From: Hymenobacter sp. CRA2
Lineage (GTDB): Bacteria > Bacteroidota > Bacteroidia > Cytophagales > Hymenobacteraceae
Length of the DNA: 64,000 bases
Direction: 5' to 3'
Assembly: GCF_002007105.1 (NCBI RefSeq)
Contig: NZ_MVBC01000001.1
Span: forward strand, 744,001-808,000
The position numbers and the translations under genes were made by a program. This document shows positions 31,738 to 40,852 of this stretch, piece by piece (position 1 is the stretch's first letter; the number at the start of each line of letters is the position of its first letter). The notes under the pieces were generated by a model that saw only the letters and a program-made list of their open reading frames with translations, was not told the DNA's origin and ran no database searches.

Positions 31738-32970
31738 ATGAACGTCCCCTACCTGATAGCCTGGCGCTACTTCCGCTCGAAGAAAAAGCGCAACATCATC
31801 AGCATCATCTCCAACATCTCGATGATTGGGGTGGCTGTGGGCACGATGGCGCTGATCATTGTGCTGTCGGTGTTCAACGGGCTTGAAGACCTCGTCCGCT
31901 CGCTCTATAGCAAGTCCGACCCCGACCTGAAAATCACCGCTATGCAGGGCAAGTCCTTTCCGGTGGATGCCTTTCTGCTGGGCCGGGTGCGGGCCGTGCC
32001 CGGGGTGCAGCTGGTGACCGAAGTAATCGAGGACAACGCCCTGCTGCGCTACCACGAGCGGCAGATGGTGGTGAAGCTCAAGGGGGTATCCGAAAATTAT
32101 TACCAGCAGAGTGAAATCGACTCGGCCATTGTGGACGGCACCCACGAGCTTCGCCGCAACGGGGAGGACTTTGCCCTCATCGGCGCCGGCGTACAGCACG
32201 AGCTGAGCATCGCGCTGGAAAACCGCTTTTCGCCCTTGCAGCTGCTCTACCCGCGCAATACGCCGGGCAAGCGCACCCTAAGCATCAACCCCGAAAACGC
32301 CTTCAATCAGGAGCCCATTCTGGCCGGCGGCGTCTTTGCCATCGAGCAGCACGTCGACGACAGCTACATCTTCGTACCGCTACCGTTTGCCCAGCGCCTG
32401 CTGCGCTACGACAACCGCCGCACCGCGCTGGAAGTAAAGGCCAGCCCGCAGCGCGCCCTCGAAGACACCAAGGCCGAGCTAAAGCAGGTGCTCGGCCCCG
32501 GCTTTGCCGTGCTCGATTCCGACGAGCAGCACGTGTCGCTGCTCAAGGCCATCAAGGTGGAGAAGATGTTCGTCTTCATCACCTTCGCTTTTATCCTGCT
32601 CATTGCCTCGCTCAACATCTTCTTCTCGCTCTCGATGCTGGTCATCGACAAGCGCAAGGACGTGGCCATCCTGATGGCTATGGGCGCCACGCCCAACATC
32701 ATTCGGCGGGTGTTCCTGATGGAAGGCGCCATCGTGGCGCAGGTTGGGGCTGTGGTAGGCCTGGGCCTGGGCGTTAGCATTTGCTGGCTGCAGCAGCGCT
32801 TCGGGCTCGTCTCGATGGGCATGGCGACCAGCGTAGTCAACGCTTACCCGGTAAAAATGCAGGTGGCCGACGTGATATGGGTCGGCATTGCCATCGTGTT
32901 GATTACCATTGCGGTATCCATCCGCCCGGCGCTGAACGCCCCCCAGATTGACCTGCGGGAGAACCTGTAG
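31738..32970 (+). CDS. FtsX-like ABC transporter permease (LolC/LolE type)
   Basis: This is a 410-residue inner-membrane protein. One helix lies near the N-terminus (IISIISNISMIGVAVGTMALIIVLSV), followed by a large periplasmic domain (about 55-265) and three C-terminal helices. The conserved C-terminal FtsX segment has DKRKDVAILMAMGATPNIIRRVF. This is the layout of LolC/LolE, which extract lipoproteins for transport to the outer membrane, but MacB-like roles share it. No ATPase gene is adjacent, so the partner is elsewhere. It lies downstream of the methyltransferase terminator. Confidence 0.88.
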   Translation: MNVPYLIAWRYFRSKKKRNIISIISNISMIGVAVGTMALIIVLSVFNGLEDLVRSLYSKSDPDLKITAMQGKSFPVDAFLLGRVRAVPGVQLVTEVIEDNALLRYHERQMVVKLKGVSENYYQQSEIDSAIVDGTHELRRNGEDFALIGAGVQHELSIALENRFSPLQLLYPRNTPGKRTLSINPENAFNQEPILAGGVFAIEQHVDDSYIFVPLPFAQRLLRYDNRRTALEVKASPQRALEDTKAELKQVLGPGFAVLDSDEQHVSLLKAIKVEKMFVFITFAFILLIASLNIFFSLSMLVIDKRKDVAILMAMGATPNIIRRVFLMEGAIVAQVGAVVGLGLGVSICWLQQRFGLVSMGMATSVVNAYPVKMQVADVIWVGIAIVLITIAVSIRPALNAPQIDLRENL

Positions 32971-33171
32971 GCCGCCACAATTCGTTGATTGAGGACGCAA
33001 CCCAAACAGCTTTTTCGCTGTATTTGGCCGGGACTACTTGTCTTTAGGTCATGGAAATCAGCAGCTTAGTAGGCTTATATAAATATTATCAGATTTTATT
33101 TTAATTTTTCCAAAAAAATAAAGAAGTTAGCATTTGTTCCTACTTTCGACGTTGCTTTTGCTGCTGCTGCT

Positions 33172-36111
33172 ATGAAGGTTTCTACCGCACAGCCTTTTCA
33201 AATTGTTTACTCGCTGCTCGCGCACGAGTACTTAGGCTACCTGTTTGAGTCTTACGTAGTTCAGCTCAGCCCCAAAGGCCAGCTGACGCTGCAGCACCAA
33301 AACGTGTCGGCGATGAACGCCGCCGAGTTTGCCGACGGGCTTGATGAAAGGGACTTTGAACTGATTGCTCTGACCGACCAGATTCAGCAGGACGCGGTCA
33401 TCAAGGAGTTCTGGTCGAAGAAGACCACGCCAGCCGATTTCTTCCTCAAGCAGTACGACGCCGAGAAGGGCGACAAGGCCTTGCAGGAGCGCATCAGCCA
33501 GTACGTGCAGCAGCGCATGGGCCAGATCCTGCAGCGCTTGAAGGGCAAGCAGGTATTCATCATGGGCAAGGACGGCGAGCCGACCTGGAAGGAAATCCAG
33601 GTGGCGCCCGAGCCGGCTTCGGTGCTCTTCCACTTCCGCCGCAACCCCGAGAATACCCACTACTTTCCCACCATTCAGTACCGCGGGCAGAAGCTGGACT
33701 TCCAGCAGCGCGACGCGGTGATGGTGTGCTGCCAGCCGGCCTGGATGCTGCTCGACGGCATGCTCCACAACTTCCGCAACGATGTGGACGGCAAGAAGCT
33801 GCAGCCCTTCCTGACAAAGAAGTTCATCATCATTCCGCGGCAGGTAGAAGACAGCTACTACCAGCGCTTCGTGGCACCTCTGGTAGAGTCGTTCGACGTG
33901 CACGCCCGCGGCTTCGATATCCGCTCGGAGCGCTACCAGGCGAAGCCCCACCTGATCTTCTCCGATGTGCCCAGCAGCGGCGGCACCACGGTGTACGAAA
34001 CCGAAGACAACCGCCGCAGCACCACCACGGCCGACGCCGGCTCGGAGCAGATTCATTTCGATGTGGCGTTTCAGTACGGCAACCACATCGTGCGCAACCA
34101 CGACAAGCGCGTGAGCGTGCAGCTGGAAAAAACCTCCGACTCGTACGTATTCCACCGTCTCATCCGCGACCTGGAAAACGAGCAGGTGTTTATCCGGGAG
34201 CTGCAGGACCGGGCGCTGGAAGTGCGCAACGGCCGCGCCGTGCTCGAAAAAGCCACCGCTTTCAAGTGGCTGCACTCGCACGCCGAGGAACTGGCCCGGC
34301 TGGGCTTCACCGTGCAGCAGGGCTCCAACTCGGGCAAGGACTACTTTATCGGCACGGTCACCGTCAAGGTGGGCATCACCGAAAACAACGACTGGTTCGA
34401 CATCCACGGCACGGTGCGCTTCGGGGAGTTCGAAATTCCCTTCGTGAAGCTGCGGCCCTACATCCTGCAGAAGCGCCACGAGTTCAAGCTCCCGAACGGG
34501 CAGATTGCCATCATTCCGGAGGAGTGGTTTGCGCAGTACCTGGAGCTGTTTGCCTTTTCGGAGGAGCACCACCACTCGCTCACGCTCAAGAAGCACCACG
34601 TAGCGCTGGTATCGGACCTGGAGAATGGCAACCTGGCCACCGTGACCATGAGCCGCAAGCTGGAGCGCCTGCGGGGCTTCGAAGTGGTGGAAGACCGGCC
34701 GTTGCCGGCGGGCTTCCAGGGCACCTTGCGCCCCTACCAGCAGGCGGGCTACAACTGGCTGCACTTCGTGCAGGACTATCACTTTGGTGGCTGCCTGGCC
34801 GACGACATGGGCCTGGGCAAGACGGTGCAGACCTTGGCCATGCTGCTGCAGCGCAAGGAAAGCGGTGCGGCCGGCGGTGCCGCTTCGCTGCTGGTGATGC
34901 CCACGTCGCTGGTGTACAACTGGCTGAACGAGGCGCAGAAGTTTACCCCGGGCCTGCGCGTGCTCACCTACACTGGCACCTACCGCGACAAAAACGTGGA
35001 GCAGTTTGCCGACTATGACCTCATTCTGACCTCGTACGGCATCGTGCGCCTGGATGCGGAACTGCTCAAGACTTACAAGTTCGACTACGTTATCCTGGAC
35101 GAGTCGCAGGCCATCAAGAACCCCGGCTCCACGACCTCGCAGGCCGTGCGGCACCTGCACTCCCGCCACCGCCTTATCCTGACGGGTACGCCGGTGGAGA
35201 ACAGCACCATGGACCTCTGGTCGCAGATGTCGTTCATCAACCCCGGCCTGCTCGGCTCGCAGACGTTTTTCCGCAAGGAGTTCCTCAAGCCCATCGAGAA
35301 AGACAAGGACGAGGTGAAGACGCGTCGCCTGCACGCGCTCATCAAGCCCTTCATCCTGCGCCGGCACAAGGCCCAGGTGGCCACGGAACTGCCGGAGAAG
35401 ATTGAGAACCTGAGCTACTGCCGGATGACTGAGGAGCAGGAAAGCTGCTACGAGGAAACCAAAAGCTACTACCGCAACAAGATTCTGCAGAGCATCGAGG
35501 AGCACGGCACGGCCAGCACGCAGTTTATGCTGCTGCAGGGCCTCACCAAGCTGCGCCAGATTGCCAACCACCCCAAGATGGCCGACGAGCAGTACGAGCA
35601 CGAGTCGGGCAAGCTGCGCGAGGTGGTGCGCATGATCAAGGGCGTGGTGGCCGAGGGGCACAAGGTGCTGGTATTTAGCCAGTTCGTGAAGCACCTGGAA
35701 ATCGTGCGGCACGCCCTGGACGAAAAGCAAATCGAGTACGCCTACCTCGACGGCAACACCCGCGACCGGCAAAAAGAAGTGGCGCGCTTCCAGGAAACGG
35801 AGGACCTACGTGTGTTCCTGATCAGCCTGAAAGCCGGCGGCGTGGGCCTGAACCTGACCGCCGCCGACTACGTGTTCATTCTCGACCCGTGGTGGAACCC
35901 CGCCGTGGAAGCCCAGGCCGTGGACCGCGCCCACCGCATCGGGCAGGAGCGCACGGTGTTCACCTACAAGTTCATCACTAAGGGCACGGTGGAGGAGAAA
36001 ATCCTGGCCCTGCAGAACCGCAAGATTCAGCTGGTGTCCGACTTGATTACCACCGACGAGGCCATCATCAAGAGTCTCACCAAGGAGGATATCGAGGAGT
36101 TGCTGGGCTAA
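33172..36111 (+). CDS. SNF2-family DNA helicase/ATPase
   Basis: This is a 979-residue cytoplasmic protein. The first about 520 residues are Bacteroidota-specific with no named domain. The SNF2 ATPase core then begins at LRPYQQAGYNWL (about 521) with Walker A DMGLGKTVQT near 545 and Walker B LDESQAIKN near 640 (DESQ in place of DEAH). The helicase C-terminal half runs from about 815, with KVLVFSQFVKHLEI and the terminal DRAHRIGQERTVF (about 918). Such enzymes move on duplex DNA or remodel protein-DNA complexes; the bacterial role is not defined. It is preceded by an AT-rich 201-base gap. Its stop overlaps the convergent 36108 gene by 4 bases. Confidence 0.93.
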   Translation: MKVSTAQPFQIVYSLLAHEYLGYLFESYVVQLSPKGQLTLQHQNVSAMNAAEFADGLDERDFELIALTDQIQQDAVIKEFWSKKTTPADFFLKQYDAEKGDKALQERISQYVQQRMGQILQRLKGKQVFIMGKDGEPTWKEIQVAPEPASVLFHFRRNPENTHYFPTIQYRGQKLDFQQRDAVMVCCQPAWMLLDGMLHNFRNDVDGKKLQPFLTKKFIIIPRQVEDSYYQRFVAPLVESFDVHARGFDIRSERYQAKPHLIFSDVPSSGGTTVYETEDNRRSTTTADAGSEQIHFDVAFQYGNHIVRNHDKRVSVQLEKTSDSYVFHRLIRDLENEQVFIRELQDRALEVRNGRAVLEKATAFKWLHSHAEELARLGFTVQQGSNSGKDYFIGTVTVKVGITENNDWFDIHGTVRFGEFEIPFVKLRPYILQKRHEFKLPNGQIAIIPEEWFAQYLELFAFSEEHHHSLTLKKHHVALVSDLENGNLATVTMSRKLERLRGFEVVEDRPLPAGFQGTLRPYQQAGYNWLHFVQDYHFGGCLADDMGLGKTVQTLAMLLQRKESGAAGGAASLLVMPTSLVYNWLNEAQKFTPGLRVLTYTGTYRDKNVEQFADYDLILTSYGIVRLDAELLKTYKFDYVILDESQAIKNPGSTTSQAVRHLHSRHRLILTGTPVENSTMDLWSQMSFINPGLLGSQTFFRKEFLKPIEKDKDEVKTRRLHALIKPFILRRHKAQVATELPEKIENLSYCRMTEEQESCYEETKSYYRNKILQSIEEHGTASTQFMLLQGLTKLRQIANHPKMADEQYEHESGKLREVVRMIKGVVAEGHKVLVFSQFVKHLEIVRHALDEKQIEYAYLDGNTRDRQKEVARFQETEDLRVFLISLKAGGVGLNLTAADYVFILDPWWNPAVEAQAVDRAHRIGQERTVFTYKFITKGTVEEKILALQNRKIQLVSDLITTDEAIIKSLTKEDIEELLG

Positions 36112-36638
36112 CGAGCCGGCGGTTTCGCTAACAATTGTTGCAGCTCCTGCGCTTCGGCCAGGAGCTGCTGCTGTTTTTGGGGATAGGCAGAGACAGAGGT
36201 TGGAACCGCTTGATTTTGGTCTTGGAGCCAGCGAACTAGGCAGCCTTCGCTGAAGTAATAGCGGCGGGTACTACGCGTAGAGCCGGCTAGGGAAGGACGC
36301 TGCTGCAGGTGTACGGCATAGTTTTGCGCCCGTTCGAGTACGAAAATCAGCTGACCCTGCGCAAAGTAGTAGCCGGTGTGCATCTGGCCCATCTCGCCGT
36401 AAACGTCAGCCTCAACCAGCCGCAGCTCCTGCCGCTGAAAGTAGCCCGTAGCGGCAGCGCCCTCCGTGGACCAATCTAACAAGTCAATCCTGCGCCTACG
36501 CATAGTAGGCAAGGCCTGTCGGGTGGCGGCATATTGCTGGCGAATAAAGGCAATATCCGTGTCCGGGTTATTTGCTAGAGGTACCAAGGTGCTGAAAAAG
36601 GCGGTGCAGGTAGCAATGGTAATAGGTAGCGTCAGCAT
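36108..36638 (-). CDS. Hypothetical exported protein
   Basis: This is a 176-residue protein with an N-terminal hydrophobic segment (LTLPITIATCTAFFSTLVP) that could be a signal peptide. The mature part has a central beta-rich stretch (TGYYFAQGQLIFVLERAQNYAV) and a Gln-rich helical end (LLAEAQELQQLLAKPPAR). No motif or family is recognised. Its 3' end overlaps the 3' end of the SNF2 gene by 4 bases on the opposite strand. Codon use looks somewhat less GC-rich than that of its neighbours. Confidence 0.72.
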   Translation of the reverse strand: MLTLPITIATCTAFFSTLVPLANNPDTDIAFIRQQYAATRQALPTMRRRRIDLLDWSTEGAAATGYFQRQELRLVEADVYGEMGQMHTGYYFAQGQLIFVLERAQNYAVHLQQRPSLAGSTRSTRRYYFSEGCLVRWLQDQNQAVPTSVSAYPQKQQQLLAEAQELQQLLAKPPAR

Positions 36639-36725
36639 GGCTTAGGATAATGAGTTAGTGATTGATGGCTTGTGGGCGTTAGTCTCAGTGAGCAAGTAAG
36701 CCCGGTGCCGGGATTGGGAAGACGC

Positions 36726-37799
36726 TCAAGTTAGTATCGTCGCTGCAAACTCCGTAGCTAGAGCCGCTATGCGCGTCACGTCGGCTCGCGTGTGCAGGGC
36801 CGATAATACCACCCGCGTAATGGGCGGGTCGGTGGGCGTAGGATAGTGCAAGCTAGAAATCAGCACGCCCCGCATTTCCATAAACTCGCCCAGCTGCACC
36901 TGTGGCGTGTAGAACACGGGAAAGTCGGGCGCTGATTGGAACAGCCCCAGCTTCGTCGTAGCCGCCCGAAACTGCCCAGTATTAGTCTGCAGCTGCGCCC
37001 GCGCCTGCTGGTACAGCTCTTTGGCCCGCACGAATGCGTAGAGGTACGCCGGTACCACGGGCGAGGAAGCACCGAAAAAAGCGCTACGCCGTAGCTCTTC
37101 GATAAACCGCTCGTCGGCCAGCACCACGCCGCCGGGAATACCGCAGGCTTTGCCCAGGGAGCTGACGATGACCAACTGCACGCTCGGCGGCACCTGAATT
37201 TCGCCGCAGATACCCGTGCCATCGGGGCCAATGACGCCCAGGCCGTGCGAATCATCAATGAGGAGGGTGAGGGGGCGGTCGGTAGGCAGCTCCTGGGCCC
37301 AGCCGAAGTCGTAGCGCTGCACGCGCAGCGGGTCCAGCGAATTAGCCACGATGACCACCGGCTGGGGCGTTTCGTGGCGCAGGCGGCGCAGCAGGTGCTG
37401 GGCCCAGTCGTCGAAGGTGCGGGTAGTAGCAGCCGGCGCGGCGTGCTCCGTCAGCCACGCGGCGGGGTGGGTGCCGGGGGCGTATTCAAAGCGGCCGGCG
37501 CGGGCCAGGGCCTTCACCGCCATCTGCCCGGCCAGGTAGCCCGAGGATACCGTGAGAGCCGCGGGCAGGCCCACCCAGGTGGCTAGGAAGGCTTCGGCTT
37601 CCTCGTACACGCGCAACCGCAAGGAGCCGTGCCGGGAGCTGCCGTAGTTGGTGCCGTAGCGGCTCAGGCCCTCGGCCAGCAGGGCGGCAAACTCCGGGTT
37701 GCGGGCCATGCCCAGGTAGCTAGTACCGCTGCAGTACAGATACTCGCGGCCATCCGGGGCGAGGAGGGTGCGGCTAGGCAGGGAATCAGCGTGCAGCAT
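36726..37799 (-). CDS. AONS/KBL-like PLP-dependent acyltransferase
   Basis: This is a 357-residue aminotransferase-fold enzyme of the alpha-oxoamine synthase group (BioF, Kbl, CqsA). Visible are YLGMARNPEF near the start, YGTNYGSSRHG at the active site, LIDDSHGLGVIGPDGTGI and the PLP lysine in SSLGKACGIPGG (Lys near 217). Members join an acyl-CoA to an amino acid with loss of CO2. It is shorter than BioF (about 380-390) and not next to biotin genes, so the product is open. Stand-alone gene, divergent from the SRPBCC gene. Confidence 0.85.
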   Translation of the reverse strand: MLHADSLPSRTLLAPDGREYLYCSGTSYLGMARNPEFAALLAEGLSRYGTNYGSSRHGSLRLRVYEEAEAFLATWVGLPAALTVSSGYLAGQMAVKALARAGRFEYAPGTHPAAWLTEHAAPAATTRTFDDWAQHLLRRLRHETPQPVVIVANSLDPLRVQRYDFGWAQELPTDRPLTLLIDDSHGLGVIGPDGTGICGEIQVPPSVQLVIVSSLGKACGIPGGVVLADERFIEELRRSAFFGASSPVVPAYLYAFVRAKELYQQARAQLQTNTGQFRAATTKLGLFQSAPDFPVFYTPQVQLGEFMEMRGVLISSLHYPTPTDPPITRVVLSALHTRADVTRIAALATEFAATILT

Positions 37800-37897
37800 G
37801 GAAGACGAGGAATAAGCCGCGCAAAGAGCAGCTTCAACTTACAAGCTTTCGGCCAGCTGCGCCAACCAAGTGCCGCCCCGCGTAGTTAGCCAGCTGT

Positions 37898-38353
37898 ATG
37901 CACTTGCTCCTGCGCACCACCGTTGTCCAACCGCCCGCCCAGGTCTGGGCCGGCTTCACCCGCCAGCTTTTCCTCGACCTGGCCCCGCCCCTGCCCCAGA
38001 TGCGGCTGCACCGCTTCGACGGCTGCCGGCGCGGCGACGTGGTCGAAATCGAGCTGCACCTGGGCCCGCTGAGCCTGGGCCACTGGACTTCGCTGATTAC
38101 CGAACACGGGGAGCTGCCCGGCGACGGGCGTTACTTTGTGGACGAGGGCCAGCAGCTGCCCGGCCCGCTACGCTTCTGGCGGCACCGCCACCTGCTGGAG
38201 GCGGCCCCCGACGGCGGCTGCGTCATCGTGGAAGACCTGGAGTACCGTACCCCGCTGCGCCTGCTCGATTGGCTGGCCTACCCCTTGATGTGGGCGCAGT
38301 TTGCCTGGCGGCGGCCTATTTACCGCCGCTACTTCGGCCAGCCGCGGGGCTAG
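37898..38353 (+). CDS. SRPBCC (START-like) family protein
   Basis: This is a 151-residue small cytoplasmic protein with the START-like fold: N-terminal strand HLLLRTTVVQPPAQVWAGF, a middle beta sheet (VVEIELHLG, GPLRFWRHRHLLEAA) and a C-terminal helix (LLDWLAYPLMWAQFAWRRPIY). Such proteins bind hydrophobic ligands; none can be assigned. It is divergent from the AONS-like gene. Its stop overlaps the stop of the GNAT gene on the other strand by 4 bases. Confidence 0.82.
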   Translation: MHLLLRTTVVQPPAQVWAGFTRQLFLDLAPPLPQMRLHRFDGCRRGDVVEIELHLGPLSLGHWTSLITEHGELPGDGRYFVDEGQQLPGPLRFWRHRHLLEAAPDGGCVIVEDLEYRTPLRLLDWLAYPLMWAQFAWRRPIYRRYFGQPRG

Positions 38354-38826
38354 TGCAGCGGCAGCACCATGCGTATATCGGCCCGCTGGTACTCCGAGGC
38401 GGGCAGCGGCGCCTCCACGAAGCCCAGCTTGCGGTACAGACTCAGGGCCGGGGCCAGCTTGCGGTTGGAAAGCAGCTCGATTTCGTGGGCGCCGATTTCA
38501 CGGGCTTTTTGAATGGCCGCTTGCCCCAGTAGCCAGCCGATGCCAAGGCCCTGGGCGGCCGGCGTCACTGCCATCTTGGCCAGCTCGTACACGCCCTCGT
38601 GCTCCTTGATGAGGGCGCAGGTGCCCACCAGCTCGCCTTGGTGCCGGGCCATGAAGATGTAGCCGCCGGGCGCGAGAATGTAGCCCTCGGGGTCGTCGAG
38701 CATGCGGCGGTCCAGGTCTTCAAGGGCGAAGTAGCGCGTAATCCACTCCACGTTCAGGTCGCGGAAGGCGGCGCGGTGTTCGGGCTGGTAGGGCAGAATA
38801 TCGACGGAGGCAACGGGCGTGTGCAT
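38350..38826 (-). CDS. GNAT family N-acetyltransferase
   Basis: This is a 158-residue protein with the core GNAT features: VDILPYQPEHRAAFRDLN at the start, GTCALIKEHEGVYELAKMAVTPAAQGLGIGWLLGQAAI (acetyl-CoA loop QGLGIG near 96-101) and a C-terminal ALSLYRKLGFVEAP, typical of PhnO/RimI-like enzymes. The acceptor is unknown. It shares 4 bases at its stop with the SRPBCC gene. Confidence 0.88.
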   Translation of the reverse strand: MHTPVASVDILPYQPEHRAAFRDLNVEWITRYFALEDLDRRMLDDPEGYILAPGGYIFMARHQGELVGTCALIKEHEGVYELAKMAVTPAAQGLGIGWLLGQAAIQKAREIGAHEIELLSNRKLAPALSLYRKLGFVEAPLPASEYQRADIRMVLPLH

Positions 38827-38905
38827 GGGGCGAAAAGCGTAATGAGGCGGCGAAGGACGCCCGTAAATGCACGCCGGGCAAGAACGTACACGCGCTGCGG
38901 GCTAC

Positions 38906-39277
38906 TTACACCGAGGTAAGTTTTGGCTCCATTTGCCCGGTGGGGCTTTGGTAGACCCCGGTCAGCGCCTGTTTTTTTTGCTTGCGGTACGCGTGGCCCC
39001 AGTACCACATCTGCTTCAGCACCGGGCACAGGGTGTAGCCGTAGGCCGTGAGGCTGTACTCCACCCGCGGCGGCACCTCCGCAAACACCTGCCGCTGCAC
39101 CAGGCCAGCGGCTTCCAGCTCGCGCAGCTGCTTGGTCAGAATCCGCTCGCTGACGGCTTCGCCCAGGTGGCGGCGCACGTCGCTAAAGCGGCGCGGGGCG
39201 GGGTTCAGGTACATCAGGATATCGGCTTTGTGCTTGCCCTTGATGAGTTGAACGAGGACATCAATGGGGTTTTCCAT
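38906..39277 (-). CDS. HxlR family transcriptional regulator
   Basis: This is a 123-residue winged-helix protein. The HxlR core KGKHKADILMYLNPAPRRFSDVRRHLGEAVSERILTKQLRELEAAGLVQR (about 13-62) and the wing residues PPRVEYSLTAYGYTL are clear. HxlR proteins act as dimers and often sense redox or aldehyde stress through a Cys; here a single Cys sits in TLCPVLKQM. Targets are not known. A 13-bp inverted repeat (39279-39291) lies immediately upstream of its start, which would suit autoregulation. A 21-bp tandem array lies further upstream. Confidence 0.92.
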   Translation of the reverse strand: MENPIDVLVQLIKGKHKADILMYLNPAPRRFSDVRRHLGEAVSERILTKQLRELEAAGLVQRQVFAEVPPRVEYSLTAYGYTLCPVLKQMWYWGHAYRKQKKQALTGVYQSPTGQMEPKLTSV

Positions 39278-39278
39278 G

Positions 39279-39291
39279 GCGTAGCATACGC
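39279..39291. promoter_or_regulatory. Short inverted repeat at the HxlR gene start
   Basis: GCGTA-GCA-TACGC, a 5-3-5 inverted repeat adjoining the HxlR start codon. Candidate autoregulatory site; short enough to be chance. Confidence 0.3.
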
Positions 39292-39319
39292 AAAACGGCC
39301 CGCTCCCGGGCGGCCACGG

Positions 39320-39508
39320 GCCGGAATCGGGCCGGGTAGGCCCGAAATAGAGGGTCGGACCCTCGAAATCGGGCTAACCTGGCTCGGAATCGACTTAAAG
39401 TGGACCGTAATGCATCCAATCTGGTTCAGAAAGGAGCTAAAATGGCTCGAATCGAAGCTAAGCTGGCTCGGGAGCGGGCCAAAGTGGTTCGAAATCGGAG
39501 GTTCGCCC
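39320..39508 (+). repeat. Degenerate 21-bp tandem repeat array
   Basis: Nine consecutive 21-base units at exact 21-base steps, starting at 39320, 39341, 39362, 39383, 39404, 39425, 39446, 39467 and 39488. Most units begin TCGAAATCG or a close variant, carry GCTAA or a variant in the middle and end TGG. Two plus-strand frames are open through it. It fills most of the 351-base gap between the HxlR gene and rlmI. Confidence 0.85.
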
Positions 39509-39628
39509 CCGATTTGCTAAGTCTGACTCCTGATTTTGGGCCTGCTTCACCGGGCAAGGCGGCCAGGGTAGCGGCCGTCACGCGGCGGTTAACGAACTTT
39601 GTGGTTTGCTACTTGCGTTGCCCCGTCT

Positions 39629-40828
39629 ATGCCTCAACCCGCTGCCTCCGTCACCCTCAAGCCCGGTAAAGATCAATCCCTGCGTCGCCTGCACCCCTGG
39701 GTATTTTCGGGCGCCATTGCCCGCATGCAGGGCGAAGTGCTGGAAGGCAACGTGGTAGCGGTACACGCCCACAACGGCGAGCTGCTGGGAGCGGGGCACT
39801 ACGCGCCCGGCTCCATTGCGGTGCGCATGCTGGCCTTCGGCGAAGCCGCCGCCGCGCCCGTCGACGAAGCCTTCTGGGTGGAAAAGCTGCGCAACGCCTA
39901 CCAGCTGCGCCACAGCCTGGGCCTGACGGGCCAGGGCAAGACCAACGTGTACCGCCTCGCCCACGCTGAGGGCGACGGGCTGCCTGGCCTCATCATCGAC
40001 GTGTACGGCGACGTGGCCGTGGTGCAGGCCCACAGCGCCGGCATGTACCAGGCCCGCGAAGCCATTGCTGCGGCCTTGCAGCAGGCCGTGCCCGGCCTGC
40101 GCGCCATCTACGACAAGAGCAGCGAAACCGTGCCCGCTAAGGCCGCGCCCGGCGCCCAAAACGATTACCTCTTTGGCCAGAGCACCGGCACGGAGCACGT
40201 GGTGGAGGAAAACGGCCACCGCTTCGCCGTGGATTGGGAAACGGGCCAGAAAACCGGCTTTTTCATCGACCAGCGCGACAACCGCGCCCTGCTGGCCCGC
40301 TACGCCCCCGGCCGGCGCGTGCTGAATACGTTCTGCTACACCGGCGGCTTCTCGGTATACGCCCTGCAGGCCGGCGCCGAGCTGGTGCACTCCGTCGATT
40401 CGAGCAAAAAGGCCATCGAACTGACCAACCGCAACGCCGAGCTGACCGGCCTCGCGGACAAGCACGAGGCCTACGCCCAGGACGTATTCAGCTTCCTCAA
40501 GGACCGCCACAACCAGTACGACCTCATCGTGCTCGACCCGCCGGCCTTTGCCAAGCACCTCTCGGCCCGCCACAACGCGCTGATGGGCTACAAGCGCCTG
40601 AACGTGGCCGGCATCAAGCAGATTGCGCCCGGCGGGCTGCTCTTCACGTTCAGCTGCTCGCAGGTGGTGAGCATGGAGCTGTTTGAGGGCGCCATCATGG
40701 CCGCCGCCATCGAAGCCGGCCGCCCGGCACGCATCCTGCACCGCCTCACCCAGCCCGCCGACCACCCCGTGAGCCTGTTCCACCCTGAGGGTGAGTACCT
40801 GAAGGGCCTGGTGCTGGCGGTAGATTAA
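39629..40828 (+). CDS. rlmI: Class I SAM-dependent rRNA methyltransferase (RlmI-like)
   Basis: This is a 399-residue enzyme with an N-terminal PUA RNA-binding domain (about 8-80, KPGKDQSLRRLHPWVFSGAI), an EEhEE-type middle (VVEENGHRFAVDWETGQKTGFFIDQRDNR) and a C-terminal methyltransferase (VLNTFCYTGGFSVYAL, then VLDPPAFAK near 302). This is the RlmI/RlmK layout; RlmI methylates C1962 of 23S rRNA. The start at 39629 (MPQPAASVTL) is preferred over 39599, which adds a non-conserved leader. It is preceded by the 21-bp array and followed by an inverted repeat. Confidence 0.9.
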   Translation: MPQPAASVTLKPGKDQSLRRLHPWVFSGAIARMQGEVLEGNVVAVHAHNGELLGAGHYAPGSIAVRMLAFGEAAAAPVDEAFWVEKLRNAYQLRHSLGLTGQGKTNVYRLAHAEGDGLPGLIIDVYGDVAVVQAHSAGMYQAREAIAAALQQAVPGLRAIYDKSSETVPAKAAPGAQNDYLFGQSTGTEHVVEENGHRFAVDWETGQKTGFFIDQRDNRALLARYAPGRRVLNTFCYTGGFSVYALQAGAELVHSVDSSKKAIELTNRNAELTGLADKHEAYAQDVFSFLKDRHNQYDLIVLDPPAFAKHLSARHNALMGYKRLNVAGIKQIAPGGLLFTFSCSQVVSMELFEGAIMAAAIEAGRPARILHRLTQPADHPVSLFHPEGEYLKGLVLAVD

Positions 40829-40852
40829 GAGAACTGGTGACGTTGTTTACCC

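Noticed and set aside
33232-35772. Long open frame (846 codons) antisense to the SNF2 gene
   Set aside because: The sense frame has clear helicase motifs; the antisense frame has none and arises from GC-rich codon bias.
39320-39508. CRISPR array in the 21-bp repeat
   Set aside because: Units are contiguous without spacers and too variable.
39400-39669. Small gene with helix-like heptads from the 21-bp array
   Set aside because: It runs into the rlmI start out of frame and ends in unrelated sequence; without conservation data it is kept as an observation, not a gene.
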